64,000 nucleotides of DNA from Janthinobacterium sp. J1-1. GTDB taxonomy: Bacteria; Pseudomonadota; Gammaproteobacteria; Burkholderiales; Burkholderiaceae_D. The stretch covers positions 2,108,001-2,172,000 of the forward strand of contig NZ_CP132339.1 of the NCBI RefSeq assembly GCF_030944405.1, written 5' to 3'. Below are positions 7,972 to 15,850 of this stretch, one piece after another. Numbering within the stretch: the stretch's first letter is position 1; each line of letters begins with the position of its first letter. The position numbers were made by a program, and so were the translations under genes. The notes under the pieces were generated by a model. That model was not told where the DNA came from. It saw only the letters and a program-made list of their open reading frames with translations, and ran no database searches.

Positions 7972-8056
7972 TTATCCGATTCAGGATATCGCGCTGGTCG
8001 TGTCGTGCGTGGTTATCTGGGCACTTGGCTTTCAGGCCGGGTTGAGCCTCAGATGA
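7961..8056 (+). CDS. Tiny membrane protein (pVII/pIX-like candidate)
   Basis: A 31-residue ORF with one central hydrophobic segment (IALVVSCVVIWALGF). It overlaps the previous gene's end and is overlapped by the next start (ATGA). Length and topology match pVII and pIX, the ~32-residue minor coat proteins at the tip of M13-type virions, which also lie just upstream of the major coat gene. The equivalent ORF in prophage 2 is 24071-24157. Confidence 0.6.
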   Translation: MLSDYPIQDIALVVSCVVIWALGFQAGLSLR

Positions 8057-8166
8057 GTGCGCAGGACGCAATTGAATTAGGCGGTTTATTGCTCGCCGTC
8101 TATGCCGGCGGTTTTTGTTGCGGCTTCATTGTCAACTATTTCCGCAGGTTTCTTGAGCAAATTTAA
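8053..8166 (+). CDS. Tiny membrane protein (pVII/pIX-like candidate)
   Basis: A 37-residue ORF (MSAQDAIELGGLLLAVYAGG...) with one hydrophobic segment and a basic C-terminus (NYFRRFLEQI). It starts inside the preceding stop codon and ends 17 bases before the coat start. It is a second candidate for a tip minor coat protein. It resembles the 35-residue ORF of prophage 2 at 24706 in size, Gly-rich membrane segment and basic tail. Confidence 0.6.
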   Translation: MSAQDAIELGGLLLAVYAGGFCCGFIVNYFRRFLEQI

Positions 8167-8183
8167 ACATGGATGATATTCAA

Positions 8184-8393
8184 ATGAAAAACAAGTTGAT
8201 CGCTGGTGTTGTTCTGTCGATTGCCTCGGCTGGCTCTGCAATGGCTGAAGTACCTGCTGCTGTAGCGACTACGGTTGCATCGATTTCCGCAGATGGTAAG
8301 AGCATTTTCGACACCGTGTTTCCGGTTGTTGGCGTCGTCATCGGCCTGATGGTAGTCATCAAGCTGTTCAAACGCTTCATCGCCAAAATCTAA
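8184..8393 (+). CDS. Major coat protein (pVIII-like)
   Basis: A 69-residue precursor with a 21-residue signal peptide (MKNKLIAGVVLSIASAGSAMA) and a 48-residue mature protein: an N-terminal amphipathic part, one membrane segment (FPVVGVVIGLMVVIKLF) and a basic end (KRFIAKI) that would face the packaged DNA. This is the pVIII architecture. ATG 8184 is preferred over ATG 8169 because it gives a clean signal peptide and has GGA 12 bases upstream. Confidence 0.85.
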   Translation: MKNKLIAGVVLSIASAGSAMAEVPAAVATTVASISADGKSIFDTVFPVVGVVIGLMVVIKLFKRFIAKI

Positions 8394-8404
8394 GGCGGTT
8401 CAAT

Positions 8405-9859
8405 ATGCGCGTGCCACTGTTTAGTAAAAAACGGCTAGTAGCCCTAGTCCTTTGTTTCGTTTTCGTCGCCCCATTGGCGCATGCGATTCTTCCGGCTTTC
8501 GCTGCTGCTTGGCTGATCAGTGGCACCAACATGCTTATTACCGATCTGGTCATGGCGCAACTTGGCGTGATCAGCGGTTGGCTCTGGTACGAGTGCAACG
8601 GCTTCACGTCGCTCAGTGCGTGCAAGGCTACAACGCCTGCCATCGACCCCGCCGCCGTAGACAATGCCTTTGGCAAGAAACCAATTGTAGTTAAGCTCAA
8701 CCCTGATGCCACTCGCAAGAATCCTGATGCTAAAGTCTTCAATGATCCGTCAGGCGGATCTCGTGATGTGACGCCCAAAAATACCATTGCACAGAATTCG
8801 CTTTATTCGCCTGCTTCTGGCGGATGGAATGCAGATGCAATGATGTACCAGAGCATGGATAATCCGGTTACGACCTATGGTACGCCCAGCGGGGCTACTG
8901 TTCAAAAAATCACATATCTCACTCCGTCTAGTAAGGCCGCACCGGGCACACCTTACACGGTTTACATGACCTGGACCTTCACATCGGGGGCTCAGCAGGG
9001 CAAGTCATATACGTTATATTCCAAGTCAGAGACCGTTCCTTACACCTGCCCGGCTGGCTACACACTATCCTCCGGAACGTGCAATTTGACGGCGCCAGCT
9101 GATGTCAAGAAACCCTCTACGACAACATGCGAAGTGCTCTATAGCGCTGGAACGCAGACCTTTGATTTCGATGCTGCCAACCCAAACTGTGACGGCCTTA
9201 AAGATTCCCTCACATCCAGCGGTGGTCTCAATTCCCCATCATCGGCTACTGGCGAGAAGATGAGCGCCAAACCTACGGCTAATGGCGGATTCAATATTTG
9301 TCAGACACAGCCGGATGGGGCCTGGAAGTGCGTCCAGACTGGTTCTTATAACCCAGGCATTGGTGGCTATCCTGGCCAGACGACCACTAGTGGCACAGGT
9401 GGCATTCCTGGTGATATCGGAGGCGGTAGTGGCACTGGTACGGGCACCGGCACTGGCACTGGCACTGGCACTGGCACTGGCACTGGCCCTGGCACCGGCA
9501 CCGGCACATCTTCTGGCGGTTCATGCGGTGGGACATCGCAGGTCAAGTGCGGAATTGACGATTCTGGCCTCGATGGTAAGACCGCTAACACCGATACTTC
9601 AATTGCAAACGTTCAGGCTGCACATGATGGAGTTCTCGGTGCGATCCAGTCGCACATGCCCACACCGTTCAGCTGGAACTGGGTTATCCCTATCCAGCCT
9701 ATTGCATGTAGCTCTCTTTCGTACAACGTTCTCGGCATGGTTTTCGTGATTGAGTGGTGTAAGTACATATCTATGATGCAGCAGGCAATATCGTTCCTTG
9801 CCTACTGTTTCACAGCCTTGCATTTGTTCAAAATCGTCACGCGGCCAGCTCGTCGCTAG
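8405..9859 (+). CDS. Phage adsorption / minor coat protein (pIII-like)
   Basis: A 484-residue secreted protein with an N-terminal hydrophobic signal (LVALVLCFVFVAPLAHA), Cys-containing N-terminal domains, a Gly/Thr linker (about residues 343-370, encoded by a tandem repeat) and a C-terminal virion-anchoring part with hydrophobic segments ending KIVTRPARR. This is the layout of pIII, which binds the host pilus and Tol proteins and closes the virion. It sits between the coat and pVI-like genes as expected. Prophage 2 has a related protein (CP.GYTLSSGTC / CDSGYTGSG; ..VKKP..TTCE.L), disrupted there by an IS. Confidence 0.8.
   Translation: MRVPLFSKKRLVALVLCFVFVAPLAHAILPAFAAAWLISGTNMLITDLVMAQLGVISGWLWYECNGFTSLSACKATTPAIDPAAVDNAFGKKPIVVKLNPDATRKNPDAKVFNDPSGGSRDVTPKNTIAQNSLYSPASGGWNADAMMYQSMDNPVTTYGTPSGATVQKITYLTPSSKAAPGTPYTVYMTWTFTSGAQQGKSYTLYSKSETVPYTCPAGYTLSSGTCNLTAPADVKKPSTTTCEVLYSAGTQTFDFDAANPNCDGLKDSLTSSGGLNSPSSATGEKMSAKPTANGGFNICQTQPDGAWKCVQTGSYNPGIGGYPGQTTTSGTGGIPGDIGGGSGTGTGTGTGTGTGTGTGTGPGTGTGTSSGGSCGGTSQVKCGIDDSGLDGKTANTDTSIANVQAAHDGVLGAIQSHMPTPFSWNWVIPIQPIACSSLSYNVLGMVFVIEWCKYISMMQQAISFLAYCFTALHLFKIVTRPARR
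9431..9509 (+). repeat. Hexanucleotide tandem repeat encoding a (Gly-Thr)n linker
   Basis: About 13 copies of GGCACT/GGCACC-type hexamers encode a Gly-Thr linker in the pIII-like protein. The run is prone to slippage and could vary in length between isolates. Confidence 0.85.
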
Positions 9860-9868
9860 GAGGTAATT

Positions 9869-10198
9869 ATGCAGTTTTTCGGCAGCTTCTTCATCGGCCT
9901 TCTTGGAAGTCTTTTCGAGTTTTTCGTTAAGTATCTTGGCAAGCGGCTTTCGCTTGTCATAGCACTTATTACTTTTCTCGGTGGATTGGCAGCAGCTTTT
10001 TTCACTGCCATCTTTGCCCTCATAACAGCCGTTCAATATGCGATCAGTGACTATTCAATCTCATTCGCTATTGCTGTGCTCTGGCCCGTGCATGTTTCCG
10101 TTTGCATATCCGTCATTTTCAGCGCGGAGATAACTCGGTGGGTTTACGACCGCTCCACGTTCTATGTCGGCCTTTTCTGGGAGTCTGCAGGCCGTTAG
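9869..10198 (+). CDS. pVI-like minor coat protein
   Basis: A 109-residue hydrophobic protein with three likely membrane segments (FIGLLGSLFEFFVKYL; SLVIALITFLGGLAAAFFTAIFALI; SFAIAVLWPVHVSVCISVIF), 9 bases after the pIII-like gene and preceded by AGGAGG. M13 pVI has 112 residues, is polytopic and occupies this place between pIII and pI. Position and topology carry the assignment. Confidence 0.7.
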   Translation: MQFFGSFFIGLLGSLFEFFVKYLGKRLSLVIALITFLGGLAAAFFTAIFALITAVQYAISDYSISFAIAVLWPVHVSVCISVIFSAEITRWVYDRSTFYVGLFWESAGR

Positions 10199-10301
10199 GT
10201 GGAAGCATGGATGCATTGCTCAATCCATGCTGTTTCAGATGTGTAGGGAGGTGGGCGGTAAAGCTAATCCCTGTACTTACTAATTTTCATTGGAGTCGCT
10301 T

Positions 10302-10517
10302 ATGGCAATTATCTTATTTAGTGGACGTCTTGGTGAAGGAATGAGTTACCAATCCTTCGCTCGAATAACAGACATGCAAATTCGTCTTCAACAGCTGCAT
10401 AAGCTCGAATACACAATGCTGGATGTTCGCCGCTGCTTCATTGCACTTGGGGAAACTAAGAGTGTCAGCGTTGTTGATGCCCTTCTTACTCTCATACACC
10501 AGAGAACTGATGAGTGA
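10302..10517 (+). CDS. Hypothetical small phage protein between pVI-like and Zot genes
   Basis: A 71-residue protein (MAIILFSGRLGEGMSYQSF...) preceded by GGAG at good spacing, which favours ATG 10302 over TTG 10290. The middle (MQIRLQQLHKLEYTMLDVRRCF) looks helical. No family is recognised. Prophage 2 has no counterpart here, so it is either phage-specific or rapidly changing. Confidence 0.55.
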   Translation: MAIILFSGRLGEGMSYQSFARITDMQIRLQQLHKLEYTMLDVRRCFIALGETKSVSVVDALLTLIHQRTDE

Positions 10518-10551
10518 CGCTATGGCTAATAATTACTCGTTTGGATGTTAA

Positions 10552-11565
10552 ATGGCCTTCTACATTGTTACTGGAAAACTTGGAAGCGGTAAGAGCTTGA
10601 TATGCGTTTCGAAGATCAAGGAAGCGCTTCTAAATGGTCGTCGGGTCGCCACGAACCTTGATATCTTTGTCGAAAAAATGCTGCCGGTAGACTGCCGCAG
10701 AATTTCGCTCACTCGCCTTCCTGATTTACCCTCGCTTGCTGATCTTGATGCACTTGGACGTGGCTCCGAATCGTTTGCTGATGAAGATAAATTCGGCATG
10801 ATCGTGCTCGACGAGGCATCCGGTAGTTTCAATGCTCGTGAGTGGGCTGACAAGTCACGACAAGGAATGATCGATTGGCTCAAGCATGCGCGCAAACTTC
10901 GCTGGCACGTGTACATCATCGTCCAGACTGAGGGCATGCTCGACAAGCAGATACGCGACGCCTTCGGTGAACATCTTGTCACCTGCAAGCGTATGGACCG
11001 GCTTGCTATCCCGTTCGTCGGGCTGCTTGGCAAGCTTGCCGGCTTCAATATTCGACCTCCGAAAATTCATGTCGGTATTGTTCGGTATGGCCTTGGCCAG
11101 CGCGACCCCGTCGTTGACCGCTGGTTCTTCCGTGGCACTGGACTGTATAAGGCATACGACACTGAGCAGAAATTCGATGCCGCTACGTCGCCAGGACGAT
11201 TCTCGTATTTGGCACCTTACTCTCTCGTGGGACATTCAATGAACAAATTCCAAATCGCGAAAGCCATCGCAGCCACGTACGTCGGTTCTGCTCTTTTCAT
11301 CGGCGCTTTGTTCAGCTGGTCGGCCAGTTGGTGGCTCTATAAGGGCAGTCAAAATGATCTTATCAAGCATGGCTCTGCCACGTTGAATCAGTTCAAAGCG
11401 GGTGACGTGGACAACTCGATCTCGATCGATGGCGTGATGTTTCTCGATAACGTTGTTGTCGCGTACCTCAGCGATGGCAGGGTGATGCGTACTACCGACT
11501 TCGCGAGGGACGATGGAGGCATTCGTGTCAAGGTCGGCTCCAAATGGATTTACAAAAAGGACTGA
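10552..11565 (+). CDS. zot: Zot/pI family assembly ATPase (prophage 1)
   Basis: A 337-residue protein with Walker A GKLGSGKS at residues 8-15, a Walker B-like strand ending in LDEA (FGMIVLDEASG), a single membrane segment at about 235-257 and a periplasmic C-terminus. Zot/pI proteins are inner-membrane ATPases that drive filamentous phage assembly and contact the secretin. Despite the name, no toxin function is implied. The gene ends 1 base before the secretin gene. Confidence 0.9.
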   Translation: MAFYIVTGKLGSGKSLICVSKIKEALLNGRRVATNLDIFVEKMLPVDCRRISLTRLPDLPSLADLDALGRGSESFADEDKFGMIVLDEASGSFNAREWADKSRQGMIDWLKHARKLRWHVYIIVQTEGMLDKQIRDAFGEHLVTCKRMDRLAIPFVGLLGKLAGFNIRPPKIHVGIVRYGLGQRDPVVDRWFFRGTGLYKAYDTEQKFDAATSPGRFSYLAPYSLVGHSMNKFQIAKAIAATYVGSALFIGALFSWSASWWLYKGSQNDLIKHGSATLNQFKAGDVDNSISIDGVMFLDNVVVAYLSDGRVMRTTDFARDDGGIRVKVGSKWIYKKD

Positions 11566-11566
11566 C

Positions 11567-12811
11567 ATGAAAAATTTCATCGTGGCTGCTATATTCACTA
11601 TGACCGCTTTGTCGGTCACCGCCAAGCCCATCGCTTTTAACTTCTCCAAGGTGGACCTTAATAAATTTCTCGACGCAACCTATGGCGAGGTACTTCACAA
11701 GAATTACGTTCAGACGCCAGAGCTGATGGCTCAGGGCAAGAAGGTGTCGGTTCGTATTTCTGTCGAGGAATCTGAATTGTTGCCTTTCCTCGTCGGTTTT
11801 CTCGATCAGCTTGGAGTGGCGCAGCGTGAGACCGGCGGTGTTGTCTACCTCGCTCCTAAATCGTTAGCGGCCCCACAGCCGCTGCAAGGTATGTCGGCAC
11901 CTGTTATGCCAGTGGGCCTTGATTCACCGCTTCCGGTAGCGTTTGGTGGCCTGCAACCAGTATCCACCGCTCTTATTGTTAGAAAAGAATACGAGGTTTA
12001 CACGCCTGTGGCGCGTACCGGGGAGTTCATCTGTGCGTTTGTTGGCGCTATGTTTTCACCAGGTGCCTGCCACGTTTCCGGTCCTGTGGTCGTCTTCAAG
12101 CTTGATACTGAGGATATGGACAAGCTAAATTCGCTTCTTGAGAAAATCGATACCGTCGCCGGTCGCGTTAAGATCAATGCCACCTTTGTGGAAGTGACCA
12201 GCACCGGCCGCGACGGTTTTGGCATGTCGGTCTTGGCCAACGTCCTCGGTTCGCAACTGGGCGTCACTCTCGGGACTCCATCCTCGGCTGCTGCCATTTC
12301 GCTTAAGGGTGCGAATTTTTCGGCGGTTGTTGACGCTATCAAGCGTGACAGTCGATTCAAGCAGATCGCTGCCCCTTCCGGCACTGTTTATTCGGGTGAG
12401 CGATTTAGCATCACTACCGGTGAAGACGTTCCGACCCTAGGTGACATCCAGCTGGACAACAAGGGCAATACTTCGCAAGCGGTTGTTTATCGCCCATCAG
12501 GTGTTATCCTCGATGTCGTTCCTCGTGTCGTGCGTGGCCCGGGCGGATCACGTGTTGAGGCCGTCATTAAAGCGCAGGTGTCTTCGTTTGTTGCTACGAC
12601 CAACGGTGTGAACGGGAGTCCTACTCTCAGCAAGCGTGAGGTTCAAACTGTCCAGTTGCTTGACGATGGAGAAGTCGTTGTACTAGGTGGTCTTAACTCA
12701 TCCAAGACTACACATACCAAGGTTACCTTGTTAGGTTTGCCGTTTGGACACGGGGATCAGTCTGATTCTACGGAGTTGATGTTAATCCTGGCAGCGTCAG
12801 TAGATCGGTGA
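11567..12811 (+). CDS. Phage secretin (pIV-like), prophage 1
   Basis: A 414-residue secretin. The signal peptide is MKNFIVAAIFTMTALSVTA. N-domains start at NFSKVDLNKFLDATYGEVL, and the C-terminal secretin domain contains YRPSGVILDVVPRVV, an S-P-T-L segment and VQLLDDGEVVVLGGL. It would form the outer-membrane gate for virion exit. Many inoviruses use a host secretin, so encoding its own is informative. ATG 11567 is chosen because it gives the signal peptide and directly follows the zot stop. Confidence 0.88.
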   Translation: MKNFIVAAIFTMTALSVTAKPIAFNFSKVDLNKFLDATYGEVLHKNYVQTPELMAQGKKVSVRISVEESELLPFLVGFLDQLGVAQRETGGVVYLAPKSLAAPQPLQGMSAPVMPVGLDSPLPVAFGGLQPVSTALIVRKEYEVYTPVARTGEFICAFVGAMFSPGACHVSGPVVVFKLDTEDMDKLNSLLEKIDTVAGRVKINATFVEVTSTGRDGFGMSVLANVLGSQLGVTLGTPSSAAAISLKGANFSAVVDAIKRDSRFKQIAAPSGTVYSGERFSITTGEDVPTLGDIQLDNKGNTSQAVVYRPSGVILDVVPRVVRGPGGSRVEAVIKAQVSSFVATTNGVNGSPTLSKREVQTVQLLDDGEVVVLGGLNSSKTTHTKVTLLGLPFGHGDQSDSTELMLILAASVDR

Positions 12812-12850
12812 TTTAGCCATGAAATATTTGGAAATAAACTGATATGCAGA

Positions 12851-12904
12851 GAAATTGTTTGAAATTTAACTAAATACTGTGCAAATAGTTGAAATTGTTT
12901 GAAA
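12851..12904 (+). repeat. Pair of 14-bp direct repeats downstream of the secretin
   Basis: GAAATTGTTTGAAA occurs at 12851-12864 and again at 12891-12904, 40 bases apart (about four helical turns), in the AT-rich gap before the 119-residue gene. A short hairpin (TGACCT/AGGTCA) follows at 12941-12958. The pair could bind a regulator. Confidence 0.45.
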
Positions 12905-13021
12905 ATCGGCATCTACGTCTGGCCTTTCGAGGGTCTACCATGACCTGTATGAAGGTCACGACTGGATCTTTTATCTCACTCTGCTAGCAATGTGCCAGTG
13001 AAAATTTTAAAGGTAAAGTAA

Positions 13022-13381
13022 ATGAGCTGGATCGTATACGCGGTAAGTCCGATTGATTGGAACTGGGAGCACCTTCAAAGCGTTGAGGCTGTGGCACGGA
13101 AACTTGGTAGTGAGCATGCTGCTCTGCAATTGGGGCGTGATGACGTTGATGCATACTATGAGGATGGGATTTCCCTGGAGGATTTCCTTTCCGATTGGAA
13201 GGCAGCCCGTGAGGCAGCAGCAGCTGAAGGGTGGGAGGGTGATTTTCGTCAACCACCTGTTGTCTTCTGGATTCCGGACGAAACAGGTTTCCGCTACGGA
13301 TTCGCCTTCAAGCAGGACAATAACGGTACTACCTTCATCATTACGCCCGTCCAGCTGCGTTGGCTTGAACGCTTGACCTGA
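13022..13381 (+). CDS. Hypothetical acidic protein, prophage 1
   Basis: A 119-residue protein (MSWIVYAVSPIDWNWEHLQ...), Trp-rich and acidic, with a helical middle (LEDFLSDWKAAREAAAAEGWE) and a C-terminal beta-looking part (PPVVFWIPDETGFRYGFAFKQDNNGTTFIITP). It has no signal or membrane segment. AAAGGTAAAGTAA upstream contains AGG. It lies between the secretin and the cargo and has no counterpart in prophage 2. No family is recognised. Confidence 0.6.
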   Translation: MSWIVYAVSPIDWNWEHLQSVEAVARKLGSEHAALQLGRDDVDAYYEDGISLEDFLSDWKAAREAAAAEGWEGDFRQPPVVFWIPDETGFRYGFAFKQDNNGTTFIITPVQLRWLERLT

Positions 13382-13837
13382 CACATGCTGCCCAAATCCA
13401 TTTGTTTGGAAGACTCGCTGTACAGGTTGAGCTGTGGGAAAAGGGCGATTTGAGGCCCGCGAGGGCTGGAGCGCAGCGGAACCCTTTTTGCCGCACGGTG
13501 GCATGTAGGAGCGTTTTGGCCGGTCGTCCCGGCCAGCGACGATGCCAGCCGGCAACTGGCAGTTTAGTCTGTGCTTACTTAAGCTAACATTTACCGGGAA
13601 CCTTCCTCTTCAGCTGTACTTAATCAATAGTTCAGTAACCAGCGCTGTGGCTGAATAGCCCAGGGATAAACCCGTTTTTCTGCAGTAGATACCTCTAAAT
13701 CTGCCCATATCTTGCTTTCTTGGCAGCATATTGAGACCATAAACCCTATACTAATCAAATGTGCTGCAGAAAAACTGCAGATCATTGCAAACTCCTTCAT
13801 AATCGACAGGTCAAATAACCCTTAGTGAGACCTCTCT
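13382..13837. other. Non-coding region with adjacent GC hairpins (candidate phage origin or packaging signal)
   Basis: No gene is supported in these 456 bases. Two neighbouring hairpins stand out: GGCCGG/CCGGCC with a 5-base loop (13518-13534) and TGCCAG/CTGGCA with a 7-base loop (13543-13561). Filamentous phages keep the strand origins and packaging hairpin in such an intergenic region. An AT-rich stretch with TATACT at 13747-13752 precedes the cargo operon and may hold its promoter. Confidence 0.4.
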
Positions 13838-15094
13838 ATGTTGATCGAATTCTCAGTCAGCAACTTCCGTTCTTTTCGGGAGAAGGAAACCTTCTCCATG
13901 GTTGCTGCGCCGCGCCTGCACCGGCGTGGTAATGTGTTTAGTCCAGAGGTGGTGGGTGAGAAGCTGCCTGACCTCCTTAAAGTTGCTGCTATCTACGGCC
14001 CCAATGCTTCTGGAAAGAGCAATCTTTTAATGGCATTGAACATAGTTCCTACTATGGTTCAAACGTCCCCAGCTAACTTAGTTCCAGTAAAACCTTTTCG
14101 TTTTGATAAGAATCTAGCTCACTCTCCTAGCGTATTTGAATATCATTTTATAAATAATAAGATTCGTTATCAATTCAACTTTTCAGCGACATCTAATCGA
14201 ATTTTCGAAGAGCGTCTAATATTTTTTCCCGATGGTAAAGCTGTAACTTTATATGATAGGAAATATAGTGAAGAATGTGGTGAGGAGTACGTTTTTTCGG
14301 AGAAATTAGAGGGCGGAAGCGAGTTGCATCAGATTTGGACGCGCTTGACTAATCCGACTACTTTGTTTTTAGCTCAAGCAGTTGCAAATAGCAGTGAGGA
14401 AATTAAACAGTTATCTTTTCCATTTCAATGGTTAAAGAATAAACTTTTTATTGTGGGTACTAAAATGGAGTATTTAGCAAATTCTGGCAAGAACTTGGTG
14501 AAAGACAATCCAGTTTTTGCTCAAGAAATTGCAAGTTTTTTGCAAGAAATAGATGTTCCTGTGACTTCTGTTCGTACGGAATTTATATCTGAAGAGCCGT
14601 TAAATAACCTTTTAGCATCAATAAATTCTGAACCAACATCTAAAAATAAAAAAAGTACATCTTCGACTACAACTTTTACGCATCGGACAGCATTAGGGGA
14701 CGCTGAATTTGATTATGACGAGCAATCTGAAGGAACTAAGAATTTATTCGGATTTTATCTGCCATGGGGTCTTATAGAAAATGATACTGAATTTTTTTCA
14801 GTTATGGGGATTGATGAATTAGATAGTAGTTTGCATCCAGAAATAGTTGCAAATCTAATTGAAAGGTTTTTGAAAAGGGCCAAAGTCACTCAGCTTATTT
14901 TTACAACTCACGATACCCATTTGATGGATACAAAGTTACTTAGGCGTGATCAAATATGGCTAACAGAGCGAGATATGAATGGCGCCACTAAGCTCCGTTC
15001 GGTTTACGAATTTGAGGGCCGTGAGAGCGAAGATATTGAAAAACGTTATTTTGAAGGCCGTTATCGCTCGTTGCCAAATTTACGTAAAGGATGA
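13838..15094 (+). CDS. AbiLi-like AAA/ABC-type ATPase (abortive-infection cargo)
   Basis: A 418-residue ATPase starting MLIEFSVSNFRSFREKETFS, the opening of AAA_15/AAA_21 RecF-like ATPases. Walker A is YGPNASGKSN (about residues 53-62). A signature-like QSEGTKNLFGF, Walker B IDELDSSLHPE and switch TTHDTHLMD lie in the last 120 residues. The pairing with a downstream RloB-type gene is the arrangement of the AbiL phage-defence system and of RloA/RloB. It is clearly more AT-rich than the phage genes, suggesting separate acquisition. The defence role comes from the gene pair, not from experiment. Confidence 0.78.
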   Translation: MLIEFSVSNFRSFREKETFSMVAAPRLHRRGNVFSPEVVGEKLPDLLKVAAIYGPNASGKSNLLMALNIVPTMVQTSPANLVPVKPFRFDKNLAHSPSVFEYHFINNKIRYQFNFSATSNRIFEERLIFFPDGKAVTLYDRKYSEECGEEYVFSEKLEGGSELHQIWTRLTNPTTLFLAQAVANSSEEIKQLSFPFQWLKNKLFIVGTKMEYLANSGKNLVKDNPVFAQEIASFLQEIDVPVTSVRTEFISEEPLNNLLASINSEPTSKNKKSTSSTTTFTHRTALGDAEFDYDEQSEGTKNLFGFYLPWGLIENDTEFFSVMGIDELDSSLHPEIVANLIERFLKRAKVTQLIFTTHDTHLMDTKLLRRDQIWLTERDMNGATKLRSVYEFEGRESEDIEKRYFEGRYRSLPNLRKG

Positions 15095-15738
15095 ATATGG
15101 TGCGCCAGATCAAAAATGCCACATCATTTTCTCGCAAAGGTTCAACGCTAAAGACGCAACCTAAGATATTAATTATTTGCGAAGATTCAAAGTCTGGAAA
15201 ACGCTATATAGAGGATGCAACTCGATACTATAGAGTTCATGTTTCAATTAAGGTGTCTCACTGTGGAAAAACTGATCCAAAAGGAATAGTTGTTGAGGCA
15301 ATAAGTCAGAAAAATAATTACGATAATGTATTTTGTGCAATCGATCGCGACACTCACCTGAATTATGATGAGGCATTAGCTCTAGCTTTTAAGGTGGAAA
15401 ATGTGACGGTTATTTCATCTCACCCATGTATGGAATATTGGTATGTTTTGCACTTTGGTTATAGTAGGAAGGCATTTAACGCGTTACCAGGAAAATCGCC
15501 GGGTGATCAAATGGTTTCTGAGTTGAAGAATCTTATTCCAGATTATGATAAATCTTCTGGCAGTAATTTATTTATGGAGCTATTCCCAAAGCTAGATGAT
15601 GCAAAACGTTATGCGAAGAAAGTAATTAAACATGCTGGGGAAGACGGTGGTTTTAATCCAAGTACGAGGCTGTATGAATTAATCGAGTTATTTGAGAAGT
15701 TGTCTGTGCCTCAGTTAAAGGACGTTGTAGTTGAGTGA
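15091..15738 (+). CDS. RloB/AbiLii-like TOPRIM-type protein
   Basis: A 215-residue RloB-family protein. It shows the TOPRIM-like pattern: an acidic motif in ILIICEDSKSGKRYIEDA (about residues 27-44), the DxD-type FCAIDRDTH (near 90), and SHPCMEYWYVLHF (near 112), characteristic of RloB. It starts inside the ATPase stop (ATGA), implying translational coupling. In AbiL-type systems this partner is the probable nuclease effector. The stop codon nearly touches the right arm repeat, so the operon ends at the edge of the phage. Confidence 0.78.
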   Translation: MNMVRQIKNATSFSRKGSTLKTQPKILIICEDSKSGKRYIEDATRYYRVHVSIKVSHCGKTDPKGIVVEAISQKNNYDNVFCAIDRDTHLNYDEALALAFKVENVTVISSHPCMEYWYVLHFGYSRKAFNALPGKSPGDQMVSELKNLIPDYDKSSGSNLFMELFPKLDDAKRYAKKVIKHAGEDGGFNPSTRLYELIELFEKLSVPQLKDVVVE

Positions 15739-15739
15739 A

Positions 15740-15759
15740 GGTTCAACGGAGGTTCAACC
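15740..15759. repeat. Prophage 1 right arm-type repeat
   Basis: GGTTCAACGGAGGTTCAACC matches the left repeat at 3981-4000 with one mismatch and lies 91 bases left of the tRNA core at 15851. Prophage 2 has the equivalent spacing (94 bases) on its right side. Confidence 0.6.
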
Positions 15760-15850
15760 AAGTAGTTAGATAACAAACACGTATAGTTAGAGAACGAGCT
15801 TTAAGTGCTTGTATTGTTAGCTGTTGTTATCTAATGTTGCATGATGATAA

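Larger units (their letters stand above)
3967..15850 (+). mobile_element. Filamentous (inovirus-type) prophage 1 with AbiL-like cargo
   Basis: Gene order is integrase and repressor-like gene (both leftward), then a small HTH gene, Rep, ssDNA-binding protein, tiny membrane proteins, coat, pIII-like, pVI-like, Zot/pI and secretin. This is the standard layout of integrating filamentous phages. The structural genes appear intact. The right end is defined by the arm repeat at 15740 and the tRNA-Met core at 15851. The left arm repeat is at 3981, but no tRNA core is found to its left, where conjugative-element DNA starts. Unit size is about 11.9 kb. Confidence 0.85.

Noticed and set aside
9431..9509. 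Repeat array considered as CRISPR
   Set aside because: Units are 6 bp without spacers and encode a Gly-Thr protein linker in frame.
10552..11565. Zot as an enterotoxin
   Set aside because: The protein has the pI assembly ATPase layout within a complete filamentous phage gene order; no toxin evidence.
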